This document shows, piece by piece, positions 1 to 4,143 of a stretch of 7,745 nt of DNA. Within the stretch, counting starts at the first letter, position 1; the number at the start of each line of letters is the position of its first letter. The stretch lies in contig DASZTO010000013.1 in the NCBI GenBank assembly GCA_035548175.1, positions 1-7,745 of the forward strand, written 5' to 3'. The translations under genes and the position numbers were made by a program. Origin of the DNA: CALCHA01 sp035548175 (GTDB lineage Bacteria; Planctomycetota; Phycisphaerae; WQYP01). The notes below the pieces were generated by a model that was given only the letters and a program-made list of their open reading frames with translations, searched no databases and had not been told where the DNA came from.

Positions 1-399
1 GAGGTCTTGGGGGGTTTGGAAGAGGGGGTGGTCGGGGGTGAGGGGTTGGTGGGTGGTGCGGTAGGTGATGATGGCGGCGGCGAGTTTTTGGCCGACGTGC
101 GGGAGCATGGCGAGGTCGGCTTCGGAGGCGGTGTTGGGGTCGAGGAGCGGGGGGAGGTGGAGGGGGTGGGTGTCGGATTGGGGGGCGCTTAGGCGGGCGG
201 GGCGGTGGAGGGTTTCGATGACGAGGAAAATGAGGAGGAGGGCGAGGAGGGTGGCGAGGGCGCGGCGCTGGGTGGGGGTCCAGCCCCAGGAGTCGGGCGG
301 GGGGGCGGGGTTGGGGGATGGGGTGAGGGCGGAGGGAGAGGGGGCGGCGGGGAGCGGCGGGGTGTCGCGGTGGGGCGGGGGTGTGGAGAGCGCCGGCAT
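1..399 (-). CDS. ComEA-like helix-hairpin-helix protein with N-terminal membrane anchor, partial (3' end off the window)
   Basis: The reading frame is open for 133 codons from an ATG at 397-399 to the left edge, so the C-terminus is missing. Residues 1-43 are a proline-rich, probably disordered tail. Residues about 46-64 (RRALATLLALLLIFLVIETL) form one hydrophobic segment preceded by arginines, as in a single-pass membrane anchor. Residues 87-133 match a ComEA-type helix-hairpin-helix: LDPNTASEADLAMLPHVG then QKLAAAIITYR, with the usual later F...DL element at the edge. The hairpin reads PHVG instead of the common PGIG. This domain binds DNA backbone in a sequence-independent way; ComEA proteins use it in DNA uptake, but that role is only inferred here. 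The SD AGGAG lies 10 nt before the ATG and overlaps the TAG stop of the upstream GH10-like gene, so the two genes are probably co-transcribed. Wobble positions are mostly C, as in the other minus-strand genes. Confidence 0.82.
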   Translation of the reverse strand, partial: MPALSTPPPHRDTPPLPAAPSPSALTPSPNPAPPPDSWGWTPTQRRALATLLALLLIFLVIETLHRPARLSAPQSDTHPLHLPPLLDPNTASEADLAMLPHVGQKLAAAIITYRTTHQPLTPDHPLFQTPQDL

Positions 400-412
400 G
401 GGAGGTTGGCTC

Positions 413-1987
413 CTATTGGCGCGGGGCTGGCGGGGGAGCGGCGGGGCCGGCGGGGGGTTTGGGGGCGACGGGGGGTCCGCTGCGGAAGCCGGCGACGGCG
501 CGGCGGAGGGCGGTCCAGGTGCGGAGTGCTTGTTTGGGGGAGAAGTCGGAGTTGGCGAGGCCGCCGAAGGGCATGGTGAAGGGGGCTTCGGCGCCGATGG
601 GGGCATCGGCGATTTCGTGCCAGCAGATGGCTTCGACGTAGGGTTTGGAGAGGGCGATGTCGGTGACGGCTTCGAGCCATTTGCCCTGGAGGGTTTCGGA
701 CCAGGGGCGTCGCCACATGCCTGCGGGATCGTTGGCGGCGGCGGCGTCATCGGTGCCGGAGGGCGGGGCGCTGGGGACCTGGAGGCCGGAGATCATGAGA
801 GGTTTGCCGAGGGGAGCGAAGCGGTCGAGCATGGAGGAGATCTGGAAGAGGTCGCGTTGCCAGCAGCCTTCGCGGGGGATGCCGAAGCGGAGCTGGATGC
901 CGAAGACGTCGAACTGGACGCCGGACTGGACGACCATTTCGGCGTAGGTCATGGGGGGAATGGAGCGTTGGTTGGTGGCGTAGTATTCGCCCCAGAGCTG
1001 TGTGAGTTCGATCATGGTGCGGCCGTTGGGATTGTGTTTTTTGACGAGGCCGACGGCCATGCGGGTGAGGTCCATGAGCTGATCGAAGGAGAAGGAGAAT
1101 TGGGAATTGACGTGGAGGCTGGAGATGGCGGACCAGAGAGCGACCTGGGAACCGTAGCGGGCGACGACGCGGTTGACGTGTTCGTAGAGGAGGTCGCGGA
1201 CGGTTTCGTAGTCGTGTTCCCAGATGTAGAGCCAGTCGGGGATGGTGCCTTCGCTGAAGCGGACGAGGGGACCGGCGACGATGGGGACGCGGACGCGGCG
1301 GAGGAAATCGACCCATTCATCGGTGGCGGCCCAGGCGTATTGCTGCTCCTGGGGCTCGATGGCTTTCCACCACATGGGGAGGCGAACGAAATCGGCGTTG
1401 GGCAGGAGGAGGCGGCGGTAGGCTTCGGTGGCGATGGCGGGATCGACGCGCACGCCGAAGGAACCGCGGGGGAAGGAGCGGGTGGCGATGCGGCGCTGGA
1501 GGAGGAGATCGGCGTGGGTGAGGGCGGCTTGCTCGGAGAGGGGGAGGGCGAGCTGGAGGCACTGGTCGGCGAATTTGCTGCAGGCGGCGGGATCGTGCTG
1601 ATGGGTGATGGCTTTGAGGAGGAGGTCGCGGGCTTCGAGGGCCTTTTCGTTGACCTGGACGGCTTCGGGGATATCGAATATGCCCCACTCTTCGCGTTTT
1701 TGCATGAGGCGCATCATGCGGCCCCGGGCGAGCTCGAGGTTGAGGACGTAGGGGTCCTCGCGTTCGGGGAGGCGTGTGGTTTCGAGCATGACGGCGCCGA
1801 AGTTTTCGGTGGGCCAGAGGAGCGCGAGGGCGGCGGGGCCTGCGGCGCGTTTGCGGCAGAAGAGGACGCCGTGGCCGTAGGAGAACTCGCCCCGGATGGG
1901 GACGCCGTCGGAGCCGACGAGGTAGGCGGTGGAGGTGTCGAGCTCTGGGGGCGGGGAGCCGTTTTTGTAGATACGGAAGCGCAGCAT
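413..1987 (-). CDS. GH10 (endo-1,4-beta-xylanase)-like TIM-barrel protein, probably catalytically inactive
   Basis: This is a 524-residue protein with no signal peptide or membrane segment, so it is probably cytoplasmic. Residues 1 to about 170 are a poorly recognised domain: beta-rich at first, then helical. From about 175 the order of elements follows glycoside hydrolase family 10: VRLPMWWKAIEP (201-212) with a following W, a strand ending in PDWLY (250-254), VVARYGSQVALW (274-285), IELTQLWGEY (326-335), FDVFGIQLRFG (359-369), GKPLMISGL (394-402) and VEAICWHEIADAP (451-463). In true GH10 enzymes the acid/base Glu ends a WDVVNE motif and the nucleophile is the Glu of ITEL. Here these read WSAISS (285-290) and ISGL (399-402), so both glutamates appear to be Ser and Gly. 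A sugar-binding or structural role is more likely than xylan hydrolysis. Residues 504-521 are a Pro/Ala-rich tail. There is no SD before the start; a promoter abuts it. A ComEA-like gene follows 13 nt after the stop. Confidence 0.8.
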   Translation of the reverse strand: MLRFRIYKNGSPPPELDTSTAYLVGSDGVPIRGEFSYGHGVLFCRKRAAGPAALALLWPTENFGAVMLETTRLPEREDPYVLNLELARGRMMRLMQKREEWGIFDIPEAVQVNEKALEARDLLLKAITHQHDPAACSKFADQCLQLALPLSEQAALTHADLLLQRRIATRSFPRGSFGVRVDPAIATEAYRRLLLPNADFVRLPMWWKAIEPQEQQYAWAATDEWVDFLRRVRVPIVAGPLVRFSEGTIPDWLYIWEHDYETVRDLLYEHVNRVVARYGSQVALWSAISSLHVNSQFSFSFDQLMDLTRMAVGLVKKHNPNGRTMIELTQLWGEYYATNQRSIPPMTYAEMVVQSGVQFDVFGIQLRFGIPREGCWQRDLFQISSMLDRFAPLGKPLMISGLQVPSAPPSGTDDAAAANDPAGMWRRPWSETLQGKWLEAVTDIALSKPYVEAICWHEIADAPIGAEAPFTMPFGGLANSDFSPKQALRTWTALRRAVAGFRSGPPVAPKPPAGPAAPPPAPRQ

Positions 1988-1994
1988 GCGGGGG

Positions 1995-2024
1995 ATGATA
2001 CGGGGTGTGGGGAGGGAGGGTCAA
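1995..2024 (-). promoter_or_regulatory. Sigma70-type promoter of the GH10-like gene, probably giving a leaderless mRNA
   Basis: Read on the minus strand, TTGACC (2019-2024) and TATCAT (1995-2000) are separated by 18 nt, close to the sigma70 consensus. Only 7 nt (1988-1994, CCCCCGC) separate the -10 box from the ATG at 1985-1987, and there is no SD there. Transcription starting at the usual distance would begin at or next to the A of the ATG. That makes a leaderless transcript the simplest reading, and also supports this start codon. The spacer is almost entirely C on this strand. Confidence 0.6.
2002..2020 (+). other. G-quadruplex motif inside the GH10-like promoter spacer
   Basis: The + strand has four runs of at least three G (2002-2005, 2009-2012, 2014-2016, 2018-2020) joined by loops of 3, 1 and 1 nt. 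This fits the canonical intramolecular G-quadruplex pattern. It fills the 18-nt spacer of the GH10-like promoter, on the template strand of that gene. G runs are common in this strongly G-skewed DNA, so the placement may be chance. Confidence 0.4.
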
Positions 2025-2070
2025 AAGAGGAGGGGAAAGAGGGGAGAGGAAAGACGAAAGATGGGGGGGC

Positions 2071-2100
2071 TTGGAAGGTGCGAAGGCGTGAGGGTAGGAT
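2071..2100 (+). promoter_or_regulatory. Possible promoter of the toxin-antitoxin operon
   Basis: TTGGAA (2071-2076) and TAGGAT (2095-2100) are spaced by 18 nt, each matching the sigma70 consensus at 4 of 6 positions. The -10 box ends 7 nt before the ATG at 2108, the same geometry as the divergent GH10-like promoter. However, the AGGA within the -10 is also a well-placed SD for that ATG. The two readings exclude each other unless the real promoter lies further upstream. Confidence 0.28.
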
Positions 2101-2107
2101 GGCAGGC

Positions 2108-2338
2108 ATGAGCACGATGGAAATGCGGAAGAATGCGAAAGCGTTGATCGACCAAATGTCGGGGGTGGAATTGCGCGTAGCATCGGAGTTTTTGGCGTTT
2201 GTGAAGCGGCGGCGGATGGACGCGGCGACGCTGGATCTGCTGGAGATAGCGGGGTTCGAGGAGTCGTACAGGCGGGGTATGCGAGATATCAAGGCGGGGC
2301 GGGCGGTGGAGTGGCGAGAGGTGAGGAAGGATGTATAG
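2108..2338 (+). CDS. Type II antitoxin, RelB/Phd-like partner of the downstream RelE/ParE toxin
   Basis: This is a 76-residue protein. The N-terminal part (KNAKALIDQMSGVELRVASEFLAFV, broken here as residues 8-20 and 21-32) is predicted helical and is the likely dimer or DNA-binding region. The C-terminal part, LEIAGFEESYRRGMRDIKAG (45-64) followed by WREVRKDV, has the charged linear look of antitoxin tails that wrap the toxin, and many antitoxins next to RelE-type toxins end in a similar WREVRKDV-like sequence. The start at 2108 was chosen because AGGA (2096-2099) lies 8 nt before it. An in-frame ATG at 2099 has only a cramped GAGGG 4 nt upstream; ATGs at 2117 and 2123 are also possible. The stop overlaps the toxin start by 8 nt, implying translational coupling. 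Such antitoxins usually repress their own operon with the toxin as co-repressor; this is inferred, not visible here. Confidence 0.78.
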   Translation: MSTMEMRKNAKALIDQMSGVELRVASEFLAFVKRRRMDAATLDLLEIAGFEESYRRGMRDIKAGRAVEWREVRKDV

Positions 2339-2594
2339 GGTCGTTCTGTCGCGGGAAGCGCAACGATTCTACGAGCGGTGCGATGCGGCAGCCTCGAAAA
2401 AGCTGGCGCGCTGTTTTGGATCGCTGGAGAAGAATCCGCGTAGGGGGAATAACGTCAAAGCATTGAAGGGGCCACTATCGGGGGCCTATCGCTACCGGCT
2501 GGGAGACCTGCGTGTGGTTTACAGCATCAACGACCGTGAGGTGACGGTGTATGTGATCACGATCGCCAAGCGCAGTGATGTGTATGAGGCGTAA
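2331..2594 (+). CDS. RelE/ParE-superfamily toxin, probable ribosome-dependent mRNA interferase
   Basis: This 87-residue protein is a typical size for the RelE/ParE fold. It begins MYRVVLSREAQRFYER (strand and helix), continues with a helical hairpin to about residue 35, then the family core VKALKG (42-47), YRYRLGDLRVVYSI (53-66) and VYVITIAKRSDVY (73-85). The basic residues K43, K46, R54, R56, R61 and K80/R81, plus Y85, sit where RelE toxins have the Lys/Arg/Tyr residues used for mRNA cleavage on the ribosome. The toxin therefore looks active and more RelE-like than ParE-like (gyrase poisons lack this set), though exact residue equivalence needs an alignment. A purine-rich GAGGAAGG directly precedes the ATG, inside the antitoxin gene. 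G-over-C skew is weaker here than in most of the window. The stop lies 10 nt from the end of the convergent response-regulator gene. Confidence 0.88.
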   Translation: MYRVVLSREAQRFYERCDAAASKKLARCFGSLEKNPRRGNNVKALKGPLSGAYRYRLGDLRVVYSINDREVTVYVITIAKRSDVYEA

Positions 2595-2604
2595 TGGCGC
2601 CATC

Positions 2605-3096
2605 TTACTGGTCGGAAGGGCGGCGTTCGATTTCGTCCAGGTAGGCGAGGGTGCGGTCGAGTTCGGATTTGTATTGGCGGACGCGGAGGAGTGATTTGAC
2701 GCGGGTGAGGAGTTCGAGCTTGTTGATGGGTTTGGTGAGGAAGTCGTCGGTGCCGGATTCGACGCCGCGTTCGATGTCGCCGAGTTCGTTGAGGGCGGTG
2801 ACCATGAGGATGGGGATATCGCGGGTTTTGGGGTCGGCTTTGAGGCGGCGGCAGACTTCGAAGCCGGACATGCGGGGCATCATGATGTCGAGGAGGATGA
2901 GGTCGGGTTTGATTTTGGGGACTTTGTCGAGGGCTTCGAGGCCATCGGCGGCGGTGTGGATGGTGGAGTTGAGGGAATCGAGGTATTCGACGAGGAGCTC
3001 GACGTTCTGGGGGACGTCGTCGACGACGAGGATGGTGGAGGTGGGGAATTGGGTGTCGTGGGAGGAGGGGGCGGCGGCGGGTTGGGGGGTGGACAT
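2605..3096 (-). CDS. Single-domain response regulator (CheY-like receiver)
   Basis: This 163-residue protein is one phosphoacceptor receiver domain, residues 21 to about 138, after a 20-residue Pro/Ala/Ser-rich tail. All key residues are present: acidic pair D26/D27 in ILVVDD, phosphorylated Asp D70 in LILLDIMMP, T100 in ILMVTA, and K122 in FLTKP. There is no DNA-binding or enzymatic output domain. Residues 139-160 (VRQYKSELDRTLAYLDEIER) look like an amphipathic helix or coiled coil, perhaps a docking or dimer segment. It should receive phosphate from a histidine kinase encoded elsewhere and act by protein contact, as DivK or CheY do; no kinase lies within the window. The start at 3094-3096 is fixed by GAAGGAG 7 nt upstream. 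An in-frame ATG at 3130-3132 would add 12 residues but lacks an SD and overlaps the proposed promoter. Confidence 0.92.
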   Translation of the reverse strand: MSTPQPAAAPSSHDTQFPTSTILVVDDVPQNVELLVEYLDSLNSTIHTAADGLEALDKVPKIKPDLILLDIMMPRMSGFEVCRRLKADPKTRDIPILMVTALNELGDIERGVESGTDDFLTKPINKLELLTRVKSLLRVRQYKSELDRTLAYLDEIERRPSDQ

Positions 3097-3103
3097 GGGG
3101 GGG

Positions 3104-3110
3104 CTCCTTC
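3104..3110 (-). promoter_or_regulatory. Shine-Dalgarno site that fixes the response-regulator start
   Basis: The minus-strand GAAGGAG is separated by a run of seven C from the ATG at 3094-3096. It decides in favour of this start over the upstream in-frame ATG at 3130-3132. Confidence 0.7.
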
Positions 3111-3122
3111 GTGGTGGAGGGG

Positions 3123-3132
3123 AATATACCAT
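3123..3132 (-). promoter_or_regulatory. Extended -10 promoter of the response-regulator gene
   Basis: The minus strand reads ATGGTATATT, that is a TG, one base, then TATATT at 3123-3128, matching an extended -10 element. No good -35 box lies 16-18 nt upstream, which is tolerated for extended -10 promoters. Transcription would start near 3116, giving a leader of roughly 20 nt that contains the SD. Confidence 0.42.
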
Positions 3133-3157
3133 GAGGAGCGGGGCGGGGGTTGGGGGG

Positions 3158-3205
3158 AAGTCGTGAAGTCGTTAAATCGTCAAGTCGTGGAGTCGCGGGG
3201 TCGCG
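3158..3205 (+). repeat. Tandem 8-bp repeat, six copies, consensus AAGTCGTG
   Basis: Six consecutive octamers read AAGTCGTG, AAGTCGTT, AAATCGTC, AAGTCGTG, GAGTCGCG and GGGTCGCG. The TCG core at positions 4-6 of the unit is unchanged in every copy, and divergence increases to the right. The array lies between the response-regulator promoter and the end of the 84-residue gene, outside any gene I support. Eight bases is not a multiple of three, so coding is unlikely. Its role is unknown; it could be a slippage-made satellite, a binding array or part of the 3' UTR of the minus-strand gene at 3245. Confidence 0.7.
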
Positions 3206-3244
3206 GGAGTGGGAGCGTGCGGGAGACGGTTGAGGCGTGTGTGG

Positions 3245-3499
3245 TCAGGCGGCGGCGTTTTGGCGGTCGTCGAAGGCGATGCCGGTGACGGCGTCTATGG
3301 TGCTGATCACGACGGTTCGGCGGGTCAAGATGAGGAGGTCGTCCTGAGCCTTGCGGCCATCGGTGGGATCGAAGGCGATGTTTTCCGGATGCTCGATGAG
3401 CAGGCGGTCGCCGCTTTCCAGAATGAGGACAAAGCGGCGAAAGGGGACGGCATTGACGAGCTGCGAGAGGCGCGCGCGGATAGATGGGTTGCGGGGCAT
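3245..3499 (-). CDS. Small protein of unknown function, 84 residues
   Basis: The family is not recognised with certainty. The protein is mainly hydrophobic-polar alternating strand: RFVLILESGDRLLIEHPENI (22-41) has a strand, a Gly-Asp turn, a second strand and a His-Pro-Glu, and LLILTRRTVVISTIDAVTGI (55-74) gives two more strands. This resembles small beta-barrel-like hypothetical proteins with a PF.RF..L..GD.....HPE pattern. There is no signal peptide, membrane helix or metal motif. The start at 3497-3499 is well supported by AAGGAG 5 nt upstream and a near-consensus promoter; an in-frame ATG 12 codons earlier lies at the -10 box and is rejected. The gene is monocistronic, with 148 nt to the response regulator and 83 nt from the basic small protein upstream. 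A role in gene regulation or RNA binding would be a guess. Confidence 0.75.
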   Translation of the reverse strand: MPRNPSIRARLSQLVNAVPFRRFVLILESGDRLLIEHPENIAFDPTDGRKAQDDLLILTRRTVVISTIDAVTGIAFDDRQNAAA

Positions 3500-3504
3500 A
3501 AGAT

Positions 3505-3510
3505 CTCCTT
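3505..3510 (-). promoter_or_regulatory. Shine-Dalgarno site fixing the start of the 84-residue gene
   Basis: The minus-strand AAGGAG lies 5 nt before the ATG at 3497-3499 and rules out the longer in-frame start. Confidence 0.7.
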
Positions 3511-3523
3511 GGCCGATGCGATG

Positions 3524-3552
3524 ATTATACCGCACAGCCGGAGAGGGCGCAA
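3524..3552 (-). promoter_or_regulatory. Near-consensus sigma70 promoter for the 84-residue gene
   Basis: On the minus strand a perfect TATAAT (3524-3529) is preceded by TTGCGC (3547-3552) with a 17-nt spacer, the optimal distance. The start site would be near 3517, leaving a leader of about 18 nt with the SD in place. It is the best -10 box seen in the window and suggests the small gene is well expressed. Confidence 0.65.
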
Positions 3553-3582
3553 CGGCGGAAATACGCGGCGCTAGCGCGGGGG

Positions 3583-3726
3583 TCAGGCGAGGGGGTCGTT
3601 TCGGTAGTAGTCGTTGAGGAGGCGTTTGTTGAGGAGTCGGGCCTGCTTGCCTTTGGCGAAGCGGGTGTTGCCGATGCCGATTTTGTGGGAGCGGACTTTT
3701 GCGCCGGAGGTTCGACGATGGGGCAT
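3583..3726 (-). CDS. Small, strongly basic protein of unknown function, 47 residues
   Basis: The frame runs from an ATG at 3724-3726 to a TGA at 3583-3585. The protein begins MPHRRTSGAKVRSHKIGIGN and ends RLLNDYYRNDPLA. About 14 of 47 residues are Lys, Arg or His, so it is highly basic, like small ribosome- or nucleic-acid-associated proteins, but I cannot match it to a named ribosomal protein. Support for coding: GGAGA (3734-3738) lies 7 nt before the ATG, third codon positions are mostly C as in the neighbouring minus-strand genes, and the residues are sensible rather than low-complexity. The C-terminus turns acidic and aromatic (NDYYRNDP), typical of a real terminus. It is transcribed toward the 84-residue gene, 83 nt away, which has its own promoter. 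An AT-rich block upstream (3811-3850) may hold its promoter, but no clear boxes were found. Confidence 0.6.
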   Translation of the reverse strand: MPHRRTSGAKVRSHKIGIGNTRFAKGKQARLLNKRLLNDYYRNDPLA

Positions 3727-3884
3727 GGTGAGTTCTCCAAATTCCATTCGGGAGAAAGAGGCGGGACCATTCCTCGTCTGCGAAAGCTACCTTGCCATTG
3801 TGATGGGGGGGAATGCAATGATTTTTTGGATGGATTTTGAAAAAAAGTTTGCGGGAGGTACCTGGTTGGGATTGGGTGGGGGTA

Positions 3885-3952
3885 CCGGTGGTGATCCAGG
3901 AGGCTACCGTGTGGGTGGGGGGTTGTCGTGCCGGCGCTTACGCTACGGGTTC
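3885..3952 (+). repeat. 68-bp hairpin element, copy A
   Basis: This is 91% identical to copy B (6 mismatches in 68), with a period of 95 bp. It can form two hairpins. The first pairs CGGTGG (3886-3891) with CTACCG (3904-3909), including one G-T pair. The second pairs CCGGCG (3931-3936) with CGC-TA-CGG (3941-3948), with a CTTA tetraloop and a 2-nt TA bulge. The bulged imperfect palindrome resembles bacterial REP sequences. Confidence 0.72.
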
Positions 3953-3979
3953 CCTTTGGGGAGATGGTGGGTGAGCGTG

Positions 3980-4047
3980 CCGGTGGTGATCCAGGGGGCT
4001 ACCGTGTGGGCGAGGGGGTGGCGTGCCGGCGCTGACGCTACGGGTTC
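3980..4047 (+). repeat. 68-bp hairpin element, copy B
   Basis: The second copy, in direct orientation and 27 bp after copy A. The same two hairpins form: CGGTGG (3981-3986) with CTACCG (3999-4004), and CCGGCG (4026-4031) with CGC-TA-CGG (4036-4043). All stem bases are the same as in copy A. The six differences fall in loops and the linker, including the tetraloop (CTGA versus CTTA). Selection on the stems, or recent duplication of a structured element, would explain this. Confidence 0.72.
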
Positions 4048-4085
4048 TCGTGGGTTGTCTTGTGTTCCCTAAGGTTGGCGGGGCG

Positions 4086-4094
4086 TGCTACAAT
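4086..4094 (+). promoter_or_regulatory. Extended -10 promoter of alaS
   Basis: TG, one base, then TACAAT (4089-4094) matches an extended -10 element. A -35 box is weak (TTCCCT at 4065-4070, 18-nt spacer). Transcription from about 4101 would give a leader of roughly 43 nt, too short for a T-box riboswitch. Confidence 0.5.
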
Positions 4095-4127
4095 CGGGGG
4101 CCCGGGAATTGTCGGGGTTTCACGCTC

Positions 4128-4132
4128 AGGAG
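4128..4132 (+). promoter_or_regulatory. Shine-Dalgarno site of alaS
   Basis: AGGAG lies 11 nt before the ATG at 4144, a little longer than ideal. It supports 4144 as the start over an in-frame TTG at 4060, which lies upstream of the proposed promoter. Confidence 0.55.
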
Positions 4133-4143
4133 TATTTTCGCCC

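Larger units (their letters stand above)
3727..4143. other. 417-bp intergenic region between divergent small basic gene and alaS
   Basis: I find no credible gene here; open frames run through it only because of base composition and cross the repeats. From left to right it holds the SD of the basic small gene, an AT-rich block (30 of 40 bases A or T in 3811-3850, including runs of T and A), two copies of a 68-bp hairpin-forming element (3885-3952 and 3980-4047), and the alaS promoter and SD. The AT-rich block is unusual in such GC-rich DNA and could be a promoter UP-type region or protein-binding site for the minus-strand gene. Confidence 0.6.

Noticed and set aside
65..2338. A 757-codon plus-strand open frame antisense to the left operon
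   Set aside because: Its translation is low-complexity Gly/Ala/Glu/Asp, the mirror of C-ending codons on the other strand. The opposite strand gives recognisable GH10-like and HhH domains. Only its last 76 codons, the antitoxin, are real.
2594..2603. Perfect 10-bp palindrome ATGGCGCCAT between two convergent stops, as a bidirectional terminator
   Set aside because: The stem would be at most 3-5 bp and no U-tract follows on either strand.
3614..4072. A 152-codon plus-strand frame across the intergenic repeats
   Set aside because: It overlaps the basic small gene in antisense, shows no SD and translates the hairpin repeats; composition explains it.
4095..4143. T-box riboswitch or attenuator in the alaS leader
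   Set aside because: The predicted leader is about 43 nt; there is no room for a T-box and no T-box core sequence or terminator.
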